Shown: positions 1-8,329 of the stretch, piece after piece
Numbering within the stretch: the stretch's first letter is position 1
Layout: each line of letters starts with the position of its first letter
DNA from: Sphingomonas limnosediminicola
GTDB lineage: Bacteria; Pseudomonadota; Alphaproteobacteria; Sphingomonadales; Sphingomonadaceae
Length of the DNA stretch: 64,000 bases
NCBI RefSeq assembly: GCF_039537965.1
Contig: NZ_BAABBM010000001.1
Span: forward strand, 2,393,501 to 2,457,500
Direction: 5' to 3'
Notes under the pieces: model-generated
Seen by the model: only the letters and a program-made list of their open reading frames with translations
What the model was told of the DNA's origin: nothing
The model's database searches: none
Translations under genes and position numbers: made by a program

Positions 1-1
1 C

Positions 2-487
2 AAGTTCGTGCGCCCGAAGCCGGAAGGGGAATTCGCGCGCGACTGGGCGTGGCAGGAAACAGCGTGCAGCGTGTGGGCGATCGCCCTGCTGACGATGGTC
101 GCGACCGGCGTCGTTCCGCTGCGCGATTTCCTGATCTTCCTCGGCGTTGCTTCCGGCGTGATGTTCCTCAACCAGATTCGCACGCTCGTCGCGCATCTGT
201 GGGAGAATGACGGTGAAGCGATGAGCGTTACCGCGCAATATCTCGACAGCGTCAACGTGCCGCCGCCGGGCACCCTGCCCGCACTATGGGCTCCGGTCGG
301 GCTGCGCTACCACGCGCTCCACCACCTGCTTCCTGGCCTGCCGTATCATGCGCTGGGCGAGGCACACCGTCGCCTGTGCAAGGAGCTGGAGGCGAACTCG
401 ATCTACCACGCGTCGAGCCATCGCGGCCTGTCGCCGCTGGTCGTGCGGCTCGCAGCCAGCACTTGGCGGACGTCGCGTCCTTCCTGA
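2..487 (+). CDS. Fatty acid desaturase, C-terminal part (5' truncated by window edge)
   Basis: The reading frame is open from the first bases, so the start lies outside the window; only about 160 C-terminal residues are present. Two hydrophobic stretches are followed by the histidine box HALHHLLPGLPYH, the third HxxHH-type iron-ligating box of membrane fatty acid desaturases (PF00487 family). The family inserts double bonds into lipid acyl chains at the cytoplasmic membrane using a di-iron centre. Which lipid is the substrate cannot be told from this fragment; carotenoid or sphingolipid hydroxylases with similar His boxes are alternatives. No other His box is visible because the N-terminal two thirds are missing. 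Confidence 0.75.
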   Translation, partial: KFVRPKPEGEFARDWAWQETACSVWAIALLTMVATGVVPLRDFLIFLGVASGVMFLNQIRTLVAHLWENDGEAMSVTAQYLDSVNVPPPGTLPALWAPVGLRYHALHHLLPGLPYHALGEAHRRLCKELEANSIYHASSHRGLSPLVVRLAASTWRTSRPS

Positions 488-540
488 AATTGCTTAATTT
501 TCTTGATCTATGATAATCTCCCTTGAGGGGGAGAGAGATC

Positions 541-924
541 ATGCGCCGCATTCTGATGACCGCAGTTGCGGTCGCCCTGGCGTCTTCCGCCGGCACGGCG
601 GGGGTTCCCGTCCGCGTCGTCGGGCATAGCAACGCAGACGGTGAACTGCTCAAGGACATCCTGCAGAACGTCACTTATTTCGGCGCGGCGTTTGACTGCC
701 CCGCGCCTTCGGTAATCCAGACGAGTGTCATCTCGCCATCGCGGGTCCCGAGGTCCGCCGATTACCGCGTGGACTCCGACCAGGCAGGCTACGAGGACTG
801 GAAGGCCAATTTCTGCGGCAAGACGGAAGATTTCCTGATCGCCTTCTGGCCCGACCCGAACGGAGGCTCGTTCATCAAGGTCACCTATCCCTATCCGGAT
901 GGCGCGCCGCACGGCGGCCGCTAA
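541..924 (+). CDS. Small secreted protein of unknown function
   Basis: A 127-aa protein starting at an ATG preceded by a purine-rich ribosome binding site (gaggggg about 8 nt upstream). A TTG 18 nt further upstream is in frame but would come before this site. Residues 1-20 form a typical Sec signal peptide (MRR, then an alanine-rich hydrophobic core). The mature part has two cysteines, near DCPAP and NFCGK, which could form a disulfide in the periplasm. I do not recognise a family. It stands between the desaturase and rplQ on the same strand with gaps of 53 and 160 nt, so it is probably its own transcription unit. Confidence 0.6.
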   Translation: MRRILMTAVAVALASSAGTAGVPVRVVGHSNADGELLKDILQNVTYFGAAFDCPAPSVIQTSVISPSRVPRSADYRVDSDQAGYEDWKANFCGKTEDFLIAFWPDPNGGSFIKVTYPYPDGAPHGGR

Positions 925-1084
925 GTTCCGGAACCTTGACTTGTTTGCGCTTTTCCGCTTGAGGGCGCGCGTCCGGCGGGCCCAAGCGCTCGCCGTTGTC
1001 ATTTGGGCAAAACGCAGGCGCCCTCAAGATCTGCGTGGCCGGAGCTACCTCGTACGGGCTCCAGACGAACGAAAGGAATGACCT

Positions 1085-1504
1085 ATGCGCCATCGTGTTG
1101 GCGGCCGTAAGCTTCAGCGCACCTCAAGCCACCGTGCAGCCCTGTTCCGCAACATGGCGGCAGCACTCATCAAGCATGAGCAGATCACAACGACGACGGC
1201 CAAGGCGAAGGAGCTTCGCCCCTACGTCGAGAAGCTGATTACGCTCGCCAAGCATGGCGGCCTGTCGAACCGCCGTCTCGCGCAGTCGCGCCTGATGGAC
1301 GAAACGCAGCTCGCCAAGCTGTTCGACGTCCTCGCGCCGCGCTACGCGGACCGGAACGGCGGCTACATCCGCATCATCAAGGCCGGCATCCGCATGTCGG
1401 ACGCAGCGCCGATCGCGATCATCGAGTTCGTCGATCGCGACGTCAGCGCCAAGGGCCAGGACAGCGGCCCGGTGATGAACGAAGACGAGCTCGAAGCGGC
1501 CTAA
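1085..1504 (+). CDS. rplQ: 50S ribosomal protein L17
   Basis: 139 aa. The N-terminal [17 protein letters not shown] and the following [16 protein letters not shown] segment are the diagnostic L17 signature. L17 binds 23S rRNA domain III near the exit tunnel. The length fits the alphaproteobacterial protein, with a short acidic C-terminal tail ending in DELEAA. The ATG has a GAAAGGA ribosome binding site. In most bacteria rplQ directly follows rpoA at the end of the alpha operon. Here the upstream neighbours are a small secreted protein and a desaturase, so the gene is separated from rpoA or at least does not abut it. A hairpin terminator follows. Confidence 0.97.
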   Translation: MRHRVGGRKLQRTSSHRAALFRNMAAALIKHEQITTTTAKAKELRPYVEKLITLAKHGGLSNRRLAQSRLMDETQLAKLFDVLAPRYADRNGGYIRIIKAGIRMSDAAPIAIIEFVDRDVSAKGQDSGPVMNEDELEAA

Positions 1505-1529
1505 GCGCCTGTCAGGCAATTGAATTCCG

Positions 1530-1566
1530 AAGCGCGGTTGCTATCCCGGCAGCCGCGCTTTTTGTT
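1530..1566 (+). terminator. Rho-independent terminator of rplQ
   Basis: The 8-bp perfect stem AAGCGCGG (1530-1537) / CCGCGCTT (1553-1560) can be extended inward by G-T and A-U pairs and is followed directly by a T-rich run (cttttt). It starts 26 nt after the rplQ stop codon and ends before the peptidase gene. Confidence 0.85.
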
Positions 1567-1581
1567 TGGGGAGAGTATTCG

Positions 1582-3735
1582 ATGCGCCGGAGGTTGTTTG
1601 TTGCCGTCTTGTTGTCTTCCGCCGTCGCGCTGACTCCGACCATGTCATCCGCTGCACAAGCCCCGCATGCCGCGCCGGCTTTCGCCTACCCGCAGGCGAA
1701 GCGCGTCGACGTCGTCGAGACGCAGTTCGGCGTGCCCGTCGCCGACCCGTACCGCTGGCTCGAGAATGACGTCCGCAACGATCCGGAGGTCGCGAACTGG
1801 GTCGAGGCCGAAAACAAGGTCACCGACGCCTTTCTGCAGACGCTGCCGCTCCGCGGCTTCTTCAAGCAGCGCATGACCGCGCTCTACGATTACGAGCGCT
1901 ACGGCCTGCCGGTGAAAAAGGGTGGCCACTATTTCTATCAGCACAACACCGGCCTGCAGAATCAGTCGGTCCTGTTCGTCCGCGACGGCCTCAGTGGCGA
2001 GCCGCGCCAGCTGATTGATCCCAACGGCTGGTCGAAGGACGGCGCCACCGCGCTTGCCGAATGGACGCCGAGCGACGACGGCAAGCTGCTTGCTTATTCC
2101 GTTCAGGACGGCGGCACCGACTGGCGCACGGTCCGCGTGATGGACGTCGCCACCGGCAAGCTCCGCACCGACGAGCTCAAATGGCTGAAGTACTCGGGCG
2201 GCGTCGCCTGGGCGAAGGACGGCACCGGCTTCTTCTATTCGCGCTACCCGGCGCCAGTGGCAGAAGCGACGTTCCAGAACGCGACGCTCAACCATCGCAT
2301 TTATTTCCACAAGCTCGGCACGCCGCAGGCCGCCGACCGCCTGATCTACGCGACGGCGGCGAGCCCCAAGCTTAACCATTACGTCCAAGTCAGCGACGAC
2401 GGTCGCTGGCTGGTGATCTCGACGAGCGAAGCGGGCGACGAGAATGACGTTCACGTCATCGACCTGCGCAAGCAGGGGCTGAAGCCGATCGCTTTGTTCA
2501 CCGGCCGCAAGAACCAGTGGGCCTATGTCGGCAACGACGGAATGCGTTTCTACTTCGCGACCGACAAGGATGCGCCGCTAAAGCGTGTCGCGGCGGTCGA
2601 CGTCGGTCGCGCCGGCGCGACCGAAGCGACCGTGGTGCCCGAAGCTAAGGAAGCGCTATCCGACGTCAGCATGATCGGCGGGAAGCTGATCGCCAGCTAC
2701 CTCGTCGACGCCAAGAGCGAGGCGCGAGTCTACAGCCTGACCGGCAACAAGCTCTCGACCATCGACCTGCCGGGCATCGGCACCGTCGGCGGCTTCTACG
2801 GCAAGAGCACCGACCCGGAGACCTTCTTCTCCTTCACCAGCTTCAACCGGCCGACGACGATCTACCGCTACGACACCGCGTCGGGGCAGGAGTCGGCCTG
2901 GGCCGAGCCGAAGCTGACCTTCGATCCGGAAACGATTTCCGTCGAGCAACAATTCTACCAGTCGAAGGACGGGACGAAGGTCCCGATGTTCATCGTCCGC
3001 AAAAAGGGGACGAGCGGCCCGGCGCCGACACTTCTCTACGGCTATGGCGGCTTCAACATCTCGGTGACGCCGAGCTTCAACCCCGCGAACATCGCCTGGA
3101 TAGAGCGCGGCGGCGTCTATGCGCTGGCGAACATCCGCGGCGGCGCGGAGTACGGCAATGCGTGGCACGACGGCGGCCGCCTCGCCAACAAGCAGAACGT
3201 CTTCGACGATTTCATCTCGGCGGGCGAATATCTGAAGGCGCACGGCATCGCAGCGCCCAAGGGCCTCGCGGCGATCGGCCGCTCGAACGGCGGCCTGCTT
3301 GTCGGCGCGGTGACCAATGAGCGTCCCGACCTGTTCGACGCCGTCAGCCCGGGCGTCGGCGTGATGGACATGCTCCGCTTCGATAAGTTCACCGCCGGCC
3401 GCTATTGGGTCGACGACTATGGCCACCCGGATAAGGAAGGGGACTTTAAAACGCTGCTGACTTATTCGCCCTATCACAACATCAAGGGCGGCAAGGCCTA
3501 TCCGGCACTGATCGCGGTCACCGCCGATACCGACGACCGCGTTGTTCCGGGTCACAGCTTCAAATATATTGCCAAGCTGCAGGCGACTGAGGGCACGGGT
3601 TCGGCCCCGCACCTGATCCGCATCGACACCCGCTCCGGCCACGGCAGCGGTAAGCCGATCACCAAGATCATCGAGGAATATTCGGACGTCTATTCGTTCC
3701 TGGGGCATTTCACGGGCTTGGATTCCACGCGCTAA
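1582..3735 (+). CDS. Prolyl oligopeptidase family serine peptidase (S9A), exported
   Basis: 717 aa. Residues 1-25 form a signal peptide, so the enzyme is probably periplasmic. The N-terminal half is the seven-bladed propeller of S9A enzymes, which filters substrates by size. The C-terminal alpha/beta-hydrolase domain has the catalytic triad: Ser568 in GRSNGGLL, Asp near 651 in TDDRVVP, and His687 in SGHGSGKP. These order and spacings match prolyl endopeptidase. The family cleaves short peptides after proline. The gene stands alone, between the rplQ terminator and a secreted protein gene on the same strand. Oligopeptidase B is a less likely alternative because its acidic S1 pocket residues are not evident. 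Confidence 0.93.
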   Translation: MRRRLFVAVLLSSAVALTPTMSSAAQAPHAAPAFAYPQAKRVDVVETQFGVPVADPYRWLENDVRNDPEVANWVEAENKVTDAFLQTLPLRGFFKQRMTALYDYERYGLPVKKGGHYFYQHNTGLQNQSVLFVRDGLSGEPRQLIDPNGWSKDGATALAEWTPSDDGKLLAYSVQDGGTDWRTVRVMDVATGKLRTDELKWLKYSGGVAWAKDGTGFFYSRYPAPVAEATFQNATLNHRIYFHKLGTPQAADRLIYATAASPKLNHYVQVSDDGRWLVISTSEAGDENDVHVIDLRKQGLKPIALFTGRKNQWAYVGNDGMRFYFATDKDAPLKRVAAVDVGRAGATEATVVPEAKEALSDVSMIGGKLIASYLVDAKSEARVYSLTGNKLSTIDLPGIGTVGGFYGKSTDPETFFSFTSFNRPTTIYRYDTASGQESAWAEPKLTFDPETISVEQQFYQSKDGTKVPMFIVRKKGTSGPAPTLLYGYGGFNISVTPSFNPANIAWIERGGVYALANIRGGAEYGNAWHDGGRLANKQNVFDDFISAGEYLKAHGIAAPKGLAAIGRSNGGLLVGAVTNERPDLFDAVSPGVGVMDMLRFDKFTAGRYWVDDYGHPDKEGDFKTLLTYSPYHNIKGGKAYPALIAVTADTDDRVVPGHSFKYIAKLQATEGTGSAPHLIRIDTRSGHGSGKPITKIIEEYSDVYSFLGHFTGLDSTR

Positions 3736-3768
3736 GCTGCTGATCCTGCGGTGCTTTTCTTAAGACAC

Positions 3769-3795
3769 CTGAACGGCGGCAAACGGACCGTTCAG
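3769..3795. repeat. Perfect 8-bp inverted repeat downstream of the peptidase gene
   Basis: CTGAACGG (3769-3776) and CCGTTCAG (3788-3795) are perfect inverted copies with an 11-nt loop. No T-tract follows, so it is a weak terminator at best. It could equally be an operator for the secreted-protein gene starting at 3877. Confidence 0.45.
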
Positions 3796-3876
3796 CATTC
3801 TTGCAACGCCGTAACGATATGCATCCCCCTTGATCGCCGCGCGTTCTGCGTGGGCGAATCGATGGAGAACAGGGTC

Positions 3877-4452
3877 ATGAACGCTTTCAAGATCATCCTG
3901 GCGGGCGGCGCTGCCGCGGTTGCGCTCGCAAGTGCGGCGCCGGCTTCGGCGCAATATTATCCGGGTTATGGCTATGGCGGCGGCGGCAACGTTGTCGGGC
4001 AAGTCCTGAGCCAGGTGCTTGGCGGCGGTTACGGTGGCTATGGCGGCTACAGCGGCTACGGCGGCGGCTACGGCAACAACCAGCAGGTCGTCATCAACCA
4101 GTGCGCCGCTGCCGTGCAGCAGCGCCTCAACGGTGGCTACGGCTATAATGGCGGTTACGGCAATTACGGTGGCGGCCGCGTCCTCGGCATCAGCCGCATC
4201 GAGCAGCGTTCGGGCGGTGGCCTCACCATCCGCGGCGTTGCGACCAGCGGTCGCTATGCCGGTTACAACAACGGGTACGGGGGCCAGGCGCCGGCCGACC
4301 TGACGTTTAAGTGCAAGACCGATTACCGCGGTTACATCGCCGATGTGGACATCGACGGCGCCAACCGGAACTATGGCTACGGCAACGGTTACAACAACGG
4401 CTACGCGCCGCAGAACTACGATTACTCCCAGTACGGCTACCGCCGCTACTAA
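3877..4452 (+). CDS. Gly/Tyr-rich secreted protein
   Basis: 191 aa from the ATG at 3877, preceded by GGAG about 10 nt upstream; an ATG at 3862 in the same frame would overlap that site. Residues 1-24 are a signal peptide ending ASA-Q. The mature protein alternates repeats rich in GYGG, NNGYG and YNGGYG with a conserved-looking core around VINQCAAAVQQRL, RVLGISRIEQR and DLTFKCKTDYRGYI that contains two cysteines. I do not know the function. The architecture, a low-complexity Gly/Tyr scaffold around a small folded core, suggests an envelope-associated or periplasmic structural protein. Confidence 0.75.
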   Translation: MNAFKIILAGGAAAVALASAAPASAQYYPGYGYGGGGNVVGQVLSQVLGGGYGGYGGYSGYGGGYGNNQQVVINQCAAAVQQRLNGGYGYNGGYGNYGGGRVLGISRIEQRSGGGLTIRGVATSGRYAGYNNGYGGQAPADLTFKCKTDYRGYIADVDIDGANRNYGYGNGYNNGYAPQNYDYSQYGYRRY

Positions 4453-4516
4453 AGGGCAGCAAGTTCGTCACGAGATGCGCCGGGGTCGAAAGGCTCCGGT
4501 GCATTTCGTTTGAGCG

Positions 4517-5014
4517 TCAGGCGTTGACCGCCAACTCCCGCGCCAGTTCCTCGAGTTGCTTAGCGACCGTGCCCCAGCCGTCGTGGAAGCCCATCTTCTC
4601 ATGCGTCTCCCGGTCCGCCTCATTCCTGTGCAGCGCGACGGCCTTGTAGGCAGTCTTGCCGTCACCGGCGTCGGCGAAGGTGACGATGGCGGTCATGGGG
4701 AATGATTCGCAGCCTTCGCCCATCTCGTTAGGCCGGTACCCAGGGCCGAGCGCGCTGGTCCAACTGAGCTTCTGCTTGTCGATCACTTCAAGCACGCAGC
4801 CGGGCGTGCCGTGGCCTGTGTCGAAATTATCGGGGCCGACCATGCGGATGCGGAAAATCCCGCCGGGTTTCAGGTCGAGCTCGATCTCCGTAATCTCGTA
4901 TGGCCGGGGCGCGAACCAGCGCTTCAGATGCTCAGGCTTCGTGTAAGCTTCCCACACCAGGTCGAGCGGTGCGTTGAGCGTGCGCTCCAGCACCAGATCA
5001 AATACTCCGGCCAT
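4517..5014 (-). CDS. SRPBCC/AHSA1-family protein
   Basis: 165 aa starting at the ATG at 5014, which has a strong GGAGG site 6-8 nt upstream. The frame stays open further upstream but only inside the arsR gene. The sequence LERTLNAPLDLVWEAYT followed by LKRWFAP and a C-terminal MGFHDGWGTVAKQLEEL is typical of the AHSA1 (Aha1 C-terminal-like) branch of the START/Bet v1 fold, which forms a hydrophobic ligand cavity. The start overlaps the end of the upstream arsR-type gene by 17 nt, so the two are translationally coupled. This ArsR plus SRPBCC pairing is common in bacteria; the ligand is unknown. Confidence 0.9.
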   Translation of the reverse strand: MAGVFDLVLERTLNAPLDLVWEAYTKPEHLKRWFAPRPYEITEIELDLKPGGIFRIRMVGPDNFDTGHGTPGCVLEVIDKQKLSWTSALGPGYRPNEMGEGCESFPMTAIVTFADAGDGKTAYKAVALHRNEADRETHEKMGFHDGWGTVAKQLEELARELAVNA

Positions 5015-5354
5015 CAAATTCCTCCGTCGTTTGCAAGGTGGCGAGATAGTCTTCGAAGCGGTCGAGCTGAGCCTCCAATTCCTGGCGTCGCCGGGTGAGC
5101 CAGGTCTCGACCTGGCTGAGCGCTTCGCGTTCGAGGCGGACAGTGCGCACGCGCCCTTTCTTGCGCGAGGCAACGAGGCCGCTCGCTTCGAGTGCTTTGA
5201 GGTGCTGCATCACCGCCGGCAGGCTCATGGGTAGAGGGGCCGCGAGTTCGCTAACCGAAGCGGGGCCACGGCTAAGACGAGCGAGCATGCCGCGGCGCAC
5301 GGGGTCGGCGAGGGCCGAGAAGGCACGATCAAGATGCGGCGAATCGTTAAGCAT
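4998..5354 (-). CDS. ArsR-family HTH transcriptional regulator
   Basis: 118 aa from the ATG at 5354; a GTG at 5393 in frame would add 13 residues. The segment HLDRAFSALADPVRRGMLARL, then VSELAAPLPMSLPAVMQHLKALEASGLV, is the winged helix-turn-helix of ArsR/SmtB regulators. No metal-binding ELCVCDL-type cysteines are present, so this is the non-metal subgroup usually found with AHSA1 genes. It probably represses itself and the downstream SRPBCC gene; TTAA-containing inverted repeats at and upstream of its start codon (5346-5363 and 5394-5412) are candidate operators. It diverges from guaA. Confidence 0.9.
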   Translation of the reverse strand: MLNDSPHLDRAFSALADPVRRGMLARLSRGPASVSELAAPLPMSLPAVMQHLKALEASGLVASRKKGRVRTVRLEREALSQVETWLTRRRQELEAQLDRFEDYLATLQTTEEFDGRSI

Positions 5355-5363
5355 AGGCTTAAC
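5346..5363. promoter_or_regulatory. Inverted repeat over the arsR start codon (candidate operator)
   Basis: GTTAAG and CTTAAC form a perfect 6-bp inverted repeat with 6-nt spacing, and the arsR ATG (5352-5354) sits inside it. The pattern TTAA-N8-TTAA recurs at 5394-5409. Confidence 0.5.
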
Positions 5364-5391
5364 TATCACGCAGTCAGACTTGGTGCAAATC

Positions 5392-5412
5392 ACTTAAGTT
5401 ACCACTTAACTT
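5392..5412. promoter_or_regulatory. Second TTAA-N8-TTAA element, arsR-guaA intergenic region
   Basis: The 8-bp palindrome ACTTAAGT (5392-5399) overlaps the inverted repeat AAGTTA (5396-5401) / TAACTT (5407-5412). The core TTAA-N8-TTAA matches the element at the arsR start, 47 bp away, as expected for paired dimer sites in the divergent promoter region. Confidence 0.45.
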
Positions 5413-5445
5413 TACTCAGAGGGCGTGGCTCACTATCGGCTCGCC

Positions 5446-7005
5446 ATGACGGTCCAACCCACCGAATCCATCCTCATCGTCGACTTCGGCAGCCAGGTGA
5501 CGCAGCTGATCGCGCGGCGCGTCCGTGAGGCCGGCGTATATTGCGAGATCGCGCCGTTCAATTCCGCCGAGGAAGCGTTCGAGCGGCTCCAGCCCAAGGG
5601 CGTCATCTTCTCTGGCGGTCCGGCGTCGGTCACCGCCGAAAACAGCCCGCGCGCGCCGCAGGTCTTGTTCGACAGCGGCCTTCCGCTGCTCGGAATCTGC
5701 TACGGCCAGCAGACGCTTCATCAGCAGCTCGGCGGCAAGGTCGTCAGCTCCGACCGGCGCGAGTTCGGCCGCGCGTTCATCGACATCGTCTCGCCGTCCG
5801 GCCTGTTCGACGGGCTGTGGAACGTCGGCGAAAAGCACCAGGTGTGGATGAGCCACGGCGACCGCGTCGACACGCTCGCGCCGGGCTTCGAGGTCGTCGC
5901 TTGTTCCGAAGGCGCGCCCTACGCCATCGCCACCAACGAAGAGGCCAAGCGCTACAGCCTGATGTTCCATCCGGAGGTCGTGCACACGCCAGACGGCGGC
6001 AAGCTGCTCGCTAATTTCGTGCGGCACGTGTGCGGCTGCGCGGGCGACTGGACGATGGCGGGCTTCCGCGATGCCAAGATCGCCGACATCCGCGAACAGG
6101 TCGGCAAGGGCCGTGTGATCTGCGGCCTGTCGGGGGGCGTGGACAGCGCCGTCGCGGCTGTGCTGATCCATGAGGCGATCGGCGACCAGCTCACCTGCGT
6201 GTTCGTGGACCACGGCCTGATGCGGCAAGGCGAGGCGGAGCAGGTCGTCTCGCTGTTCCGCAACAGCTACAACATCCCGCTGGTCCACGTGGACGCCAGC
6301 GCGGATTTCCTCGGCGGTCTCGAAGGCGTCACCGACCCCGAGAAGAAGCGCAAGTTCATCGGGGCCGAGTTCATCAATGTGTTCGAGGCGGAAGCAAAGA
6401 AGATCGGCGGCGCCGACTTCCTCGCGCAGGGGACCCTCTATCCGGACGTCATCGAGAGCGTCAGCTTCACCGGTGGCCCGTCGGTCACCATCAAGAGCCA
6501 CCACAATGTCGGCGGCCTGCCCGAGCGCATGAACATGAAGCTCGTCGAGCCCTTGCGCGAGCTGTTCAAGGACGAGGTGCGCGAGCTTGGCCGCGAGCTC
6601 GGCCTGCCCGACGCCTTCGTCGGCCGCCACCCGTTCCCGGGCCCGGGCCTCGCCATCCGGATCCCCGGCGAGGTCACGCAGGAAAAATGCGACATCCTCC
6701 GGAAGGCCGACGCCGTCTATCTCGAGGAAATCCGCAACGCCGGCCTCTACGATGCCATCTGGCAGGCCTTCGCGGTGCTGCTCCCCGTCCGCACCGTCGG
6801 CGTGATGGGCGATTACCGCACTTACGATTATGTCTGCGGCCTTCGCGCCGTCACCAGCGTTGATGGGATGACCGCCGACGTCTATCCGTTCGACGCCGCT
6901 TTCCTGAGCCGCGTCGCGACCCGCATCGTCAACGAAGTGCAGGGCATCAACCGCGTCGTCTACGATTACACGTCGAAGCCTCCTGGCACGATTGAATGGG
7001 AATAG
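5446..7005 (+). CDS. guaA: GMP synthase (glutamine-hydrolysing)
   Basis: 519 aa from the ATG at 5446, chosen because family members begin a few residues before ILIVDFGSQ; a GTG at 5425 is an in-frame alternative. The N-terminal class I amidotransferase domain carries the nucleophile Cys85 in GICYGQQ and HPEVVHT with the His/Glu partners. The ATP pyrophosphatase domain has the P-loop SGGVDS near residues 229-234. The C-terminal dimerisation domain ends in KPPGTIEWE, the usual last residues. The enzyme converts XMP, ATP and glutamine to GMP in the cytoplasm. No guaB is adjacent. Confidence 0.97.
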   Translation: MTVQPTESILIVDFGSQVTQLIARRVREAGVYCEIAPFNSAEEAFERLQPKGVIFSGGPASVTAENSPRAPQVLFDSGLPLLGICYGQQTLHQQLGGKVVSSDRREFGRAFIDIVSPSGLFDGLWNVGEKHQVWMSHGDRVDTLAPGFEVVACSEGAPYAIATNEEAKRYSLMFHPEVVHTPDGGKLLANFVRHVCGCAGDWTMAGFRDAKIADIREQVGKGRVICGLSGGVDSAVAAVLIHEAIGDQLTCVFVDHGLMRQGEAEQVVSLFRNSYNIPLVHVDASADFLGGLEGVTDPEKKRKFIGAEFINVFEAEAKKIGGADFLAQGTLYPDVIESVSFTGGPSVTIKSHHNVGGLPERMNMKLVEPLRELFKDEVRELGRELGLPDAFVGRHPFPGPGLAIRIPGEVTQEKCDILRKADAVYLEEIRNAGLYDAIWQAFAVLLPVRTVGVMGDYRTYDYVCGLRAVTSVDGMTADVYPFDAAFLSRVATRIVNEVQGINRVVYDYTSKPPGTIEWE

Positions 7006-7044
7006 AATCCCTGTAGCCTCGGCGCGTCAGCTGGGGGGCGGCGA

Positions 7045-7614
7045 GTGGATTTCTTCAATTATGTGATGGTGCTGGCATCCGTGATCGTCGGCCTGGCGGT
7101 CACGCATTTGCTTCAGGGCGTCGCCCGGTTCATCCAGCATCCCGACCGCGAGAAGCTCTACTGGGTCCACCTGCTGTGGGTCGGCACGATCTTCCTCAAC
7201 GCGCTGCTGTTGTGGTGGTGGGAGTTCAAGCTGGCGTTGATGGCGCATTGGACGTTCGAGCTGTACCTGTTCGTTATCGGCTTCGCGGTCATGCTCTACA
7301 TGATCTGTGCGGTGCTGATGCCGTCGGACCTCGGCCACTACAAAAGCTATCGCGCTTATTATTATTCGCGGCGCCGGTGGCTTCTGGGCTTGATCCTGGT
7401 TTTCGGCCTGATGGATTTCGCGGACTCGGCAGTCAAAGGCGTCGCGCACCTCGCGTCGCTCGGCTGGATCTACCTCAGCTTCGTCGCGATGCGCCCGCTG
7501 CTCCTTCTCGCTGCAATCAAGAGCCGCAACGAAAAGCTCCATGGTGCGGTCGCCATCATCGTCGCGGGGCAACTGTTGACCATGGCCTTCCTCAACTTCC
7601 GCACGATGCAGTGA
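7045..7614 (+). CDS. Conserved-looking integral membrane protein, unknown function
   Basis: 189 aa with a GTG start preceded by a GGGGGG-rich ribosome binding site. About five or six hydrophobic helices cover most of the chain: near the N-terminus (VMVLASVIVGLAVTHLL), around residues 38-58, 68-92, 112-132 and 165-182. Tryptophans and tyrosines cluster at predicted interfaces. I do not recognise a family and see no catalytic motif. It follows guaA by 39 nt on the same strand and may be co-transcribed. Confidence 0.7.
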   Translation: MDFFNYVMVLASVIVGLAVTHLLQGVARFIQHPDREKLYWVHLLWVGTIFLNALLLWWWEFKLALMAHWTFELYLFVIGFAVMLYMICAVLMPSDLGHYKSYRAYYYSRRRWLLGLILVFGLMDFADSAVKGVAHLASLGWIYLSFVAMRPLLLLAAIKSRNEKLHGAVAIIVAGQLLTMAFLNFRTMQ

Positions 7615-7718
7615 TCGCGATATTGGCGAGTTAACAGTAACTTGCCGTTTACCGGTTCATTGACTCCGGGCCTTGGCTTCGGCTGTTCATTCGTCGACTA
7701 GTCAAACGAGGCGGATCA

Positions 7719-8300
7719 GTGGGCAAATTCCTCAATTTCTCGGTTGCGGTGCTAACGGCTGCAGCGCTTGCAGGCTGCGACACGGTTCCGGCGCCCAGGC
7801 TGGTGCAGGCAGCGCCACCGCCGGAGCCGGTCTCGCATGAGGTTCCGTACCGTTGGACGCAGGGCAACGCCCCGCAGGCGTACAAGGACATGGTTGACAC
7901 GTTCGGACGACATGGACTGAAGCCTGGAGAATATGTCGTCGCGTCGACGATCCCGCAGGGCGAAACCCGCATCGTCGTCGATCTGCTGACACAGATGGCC
8001 TACGTCTATCGGGGCGACAAGCTGGTCGGCGCATCGACCGTGTCGAGCGCCAAGCGCGGCATGGTCACGCCGCTCGGGTTCTGGTCGATCCTTGAAAAGC
8101 GGCCGTTCTACCGGTCCAAGAAGTACGACAATGCGCCGATGCCGTTCATGCAGCGCATCGACGGCTACGGGATCGCTTTTCATGGCGGCAACAACCCGGG
8201 CTATCCTGCTAGCCACGGCTGCATCCGCCTGCCGATGAAGTTCGCCGAGAAGCTTTACGGCCTGACGAAGGTCGGGTCCAAAGTCGTCATCGAAGGCTAG
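7719..8300 (+). CDS. L,D-transpeptidase (YkuD domain) lipoprotein
   Basis: 193 aa with a GTG start. A lipobox ending LAGC places the lipidated cysteine at residue 20, so the mature protein is probably membrane-anchored in the periplasm. The YkuD catalytic motif HGGNNPGYPASHGCIRLP lies near residues 153-172, with nucleophile Cys168 and His166. The family makes 3-3 crosslinks in peptidoglycan or attaches proteins to it. The YkuD domain occupies about residues 87-192, as in compact family members. It is flanked by an unrelated membrane protein and a broken acyltransferase. Confidence 0.92.
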   Translation: MGKFLNFSVAVLTAAALAGCDTVPAPRLVQAAPPPEPVSHEVPYRWTQGNAPQAYKDMVDTFGRHGLKPGEYVVASTIPQGETRIVVDLLTQMAYVYRGDKLVGASTVSSAKRGMVTPLGFWSILEKRPFYRSKKYDNAPMPFMQRIDGYGIAFHGGNNPGYPASHGCIRLPMKFAEKLYGLTKVGSKVVIEG

Positions 8301-8329
8301 AGGCAAAACTTCCTATTGTGGTCGTGCTT

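Noticed and set aside
1645..2454. Long open frames opposite the prolyl oligopeptidase and other genes
   Set aside because: They show no signature, have Arg/Val-rich composition typical of antisense frames in GC-rich DNA, and lack ribosome binding sites. The coding strand gene has catalytic motifs.
5394..5409. CtrA site (TTAA-N7-TTAA) between arsR and guaA
   Set aside because: The spacing is N8, not N7, in both copies, so an ArsR-type operator fits better.
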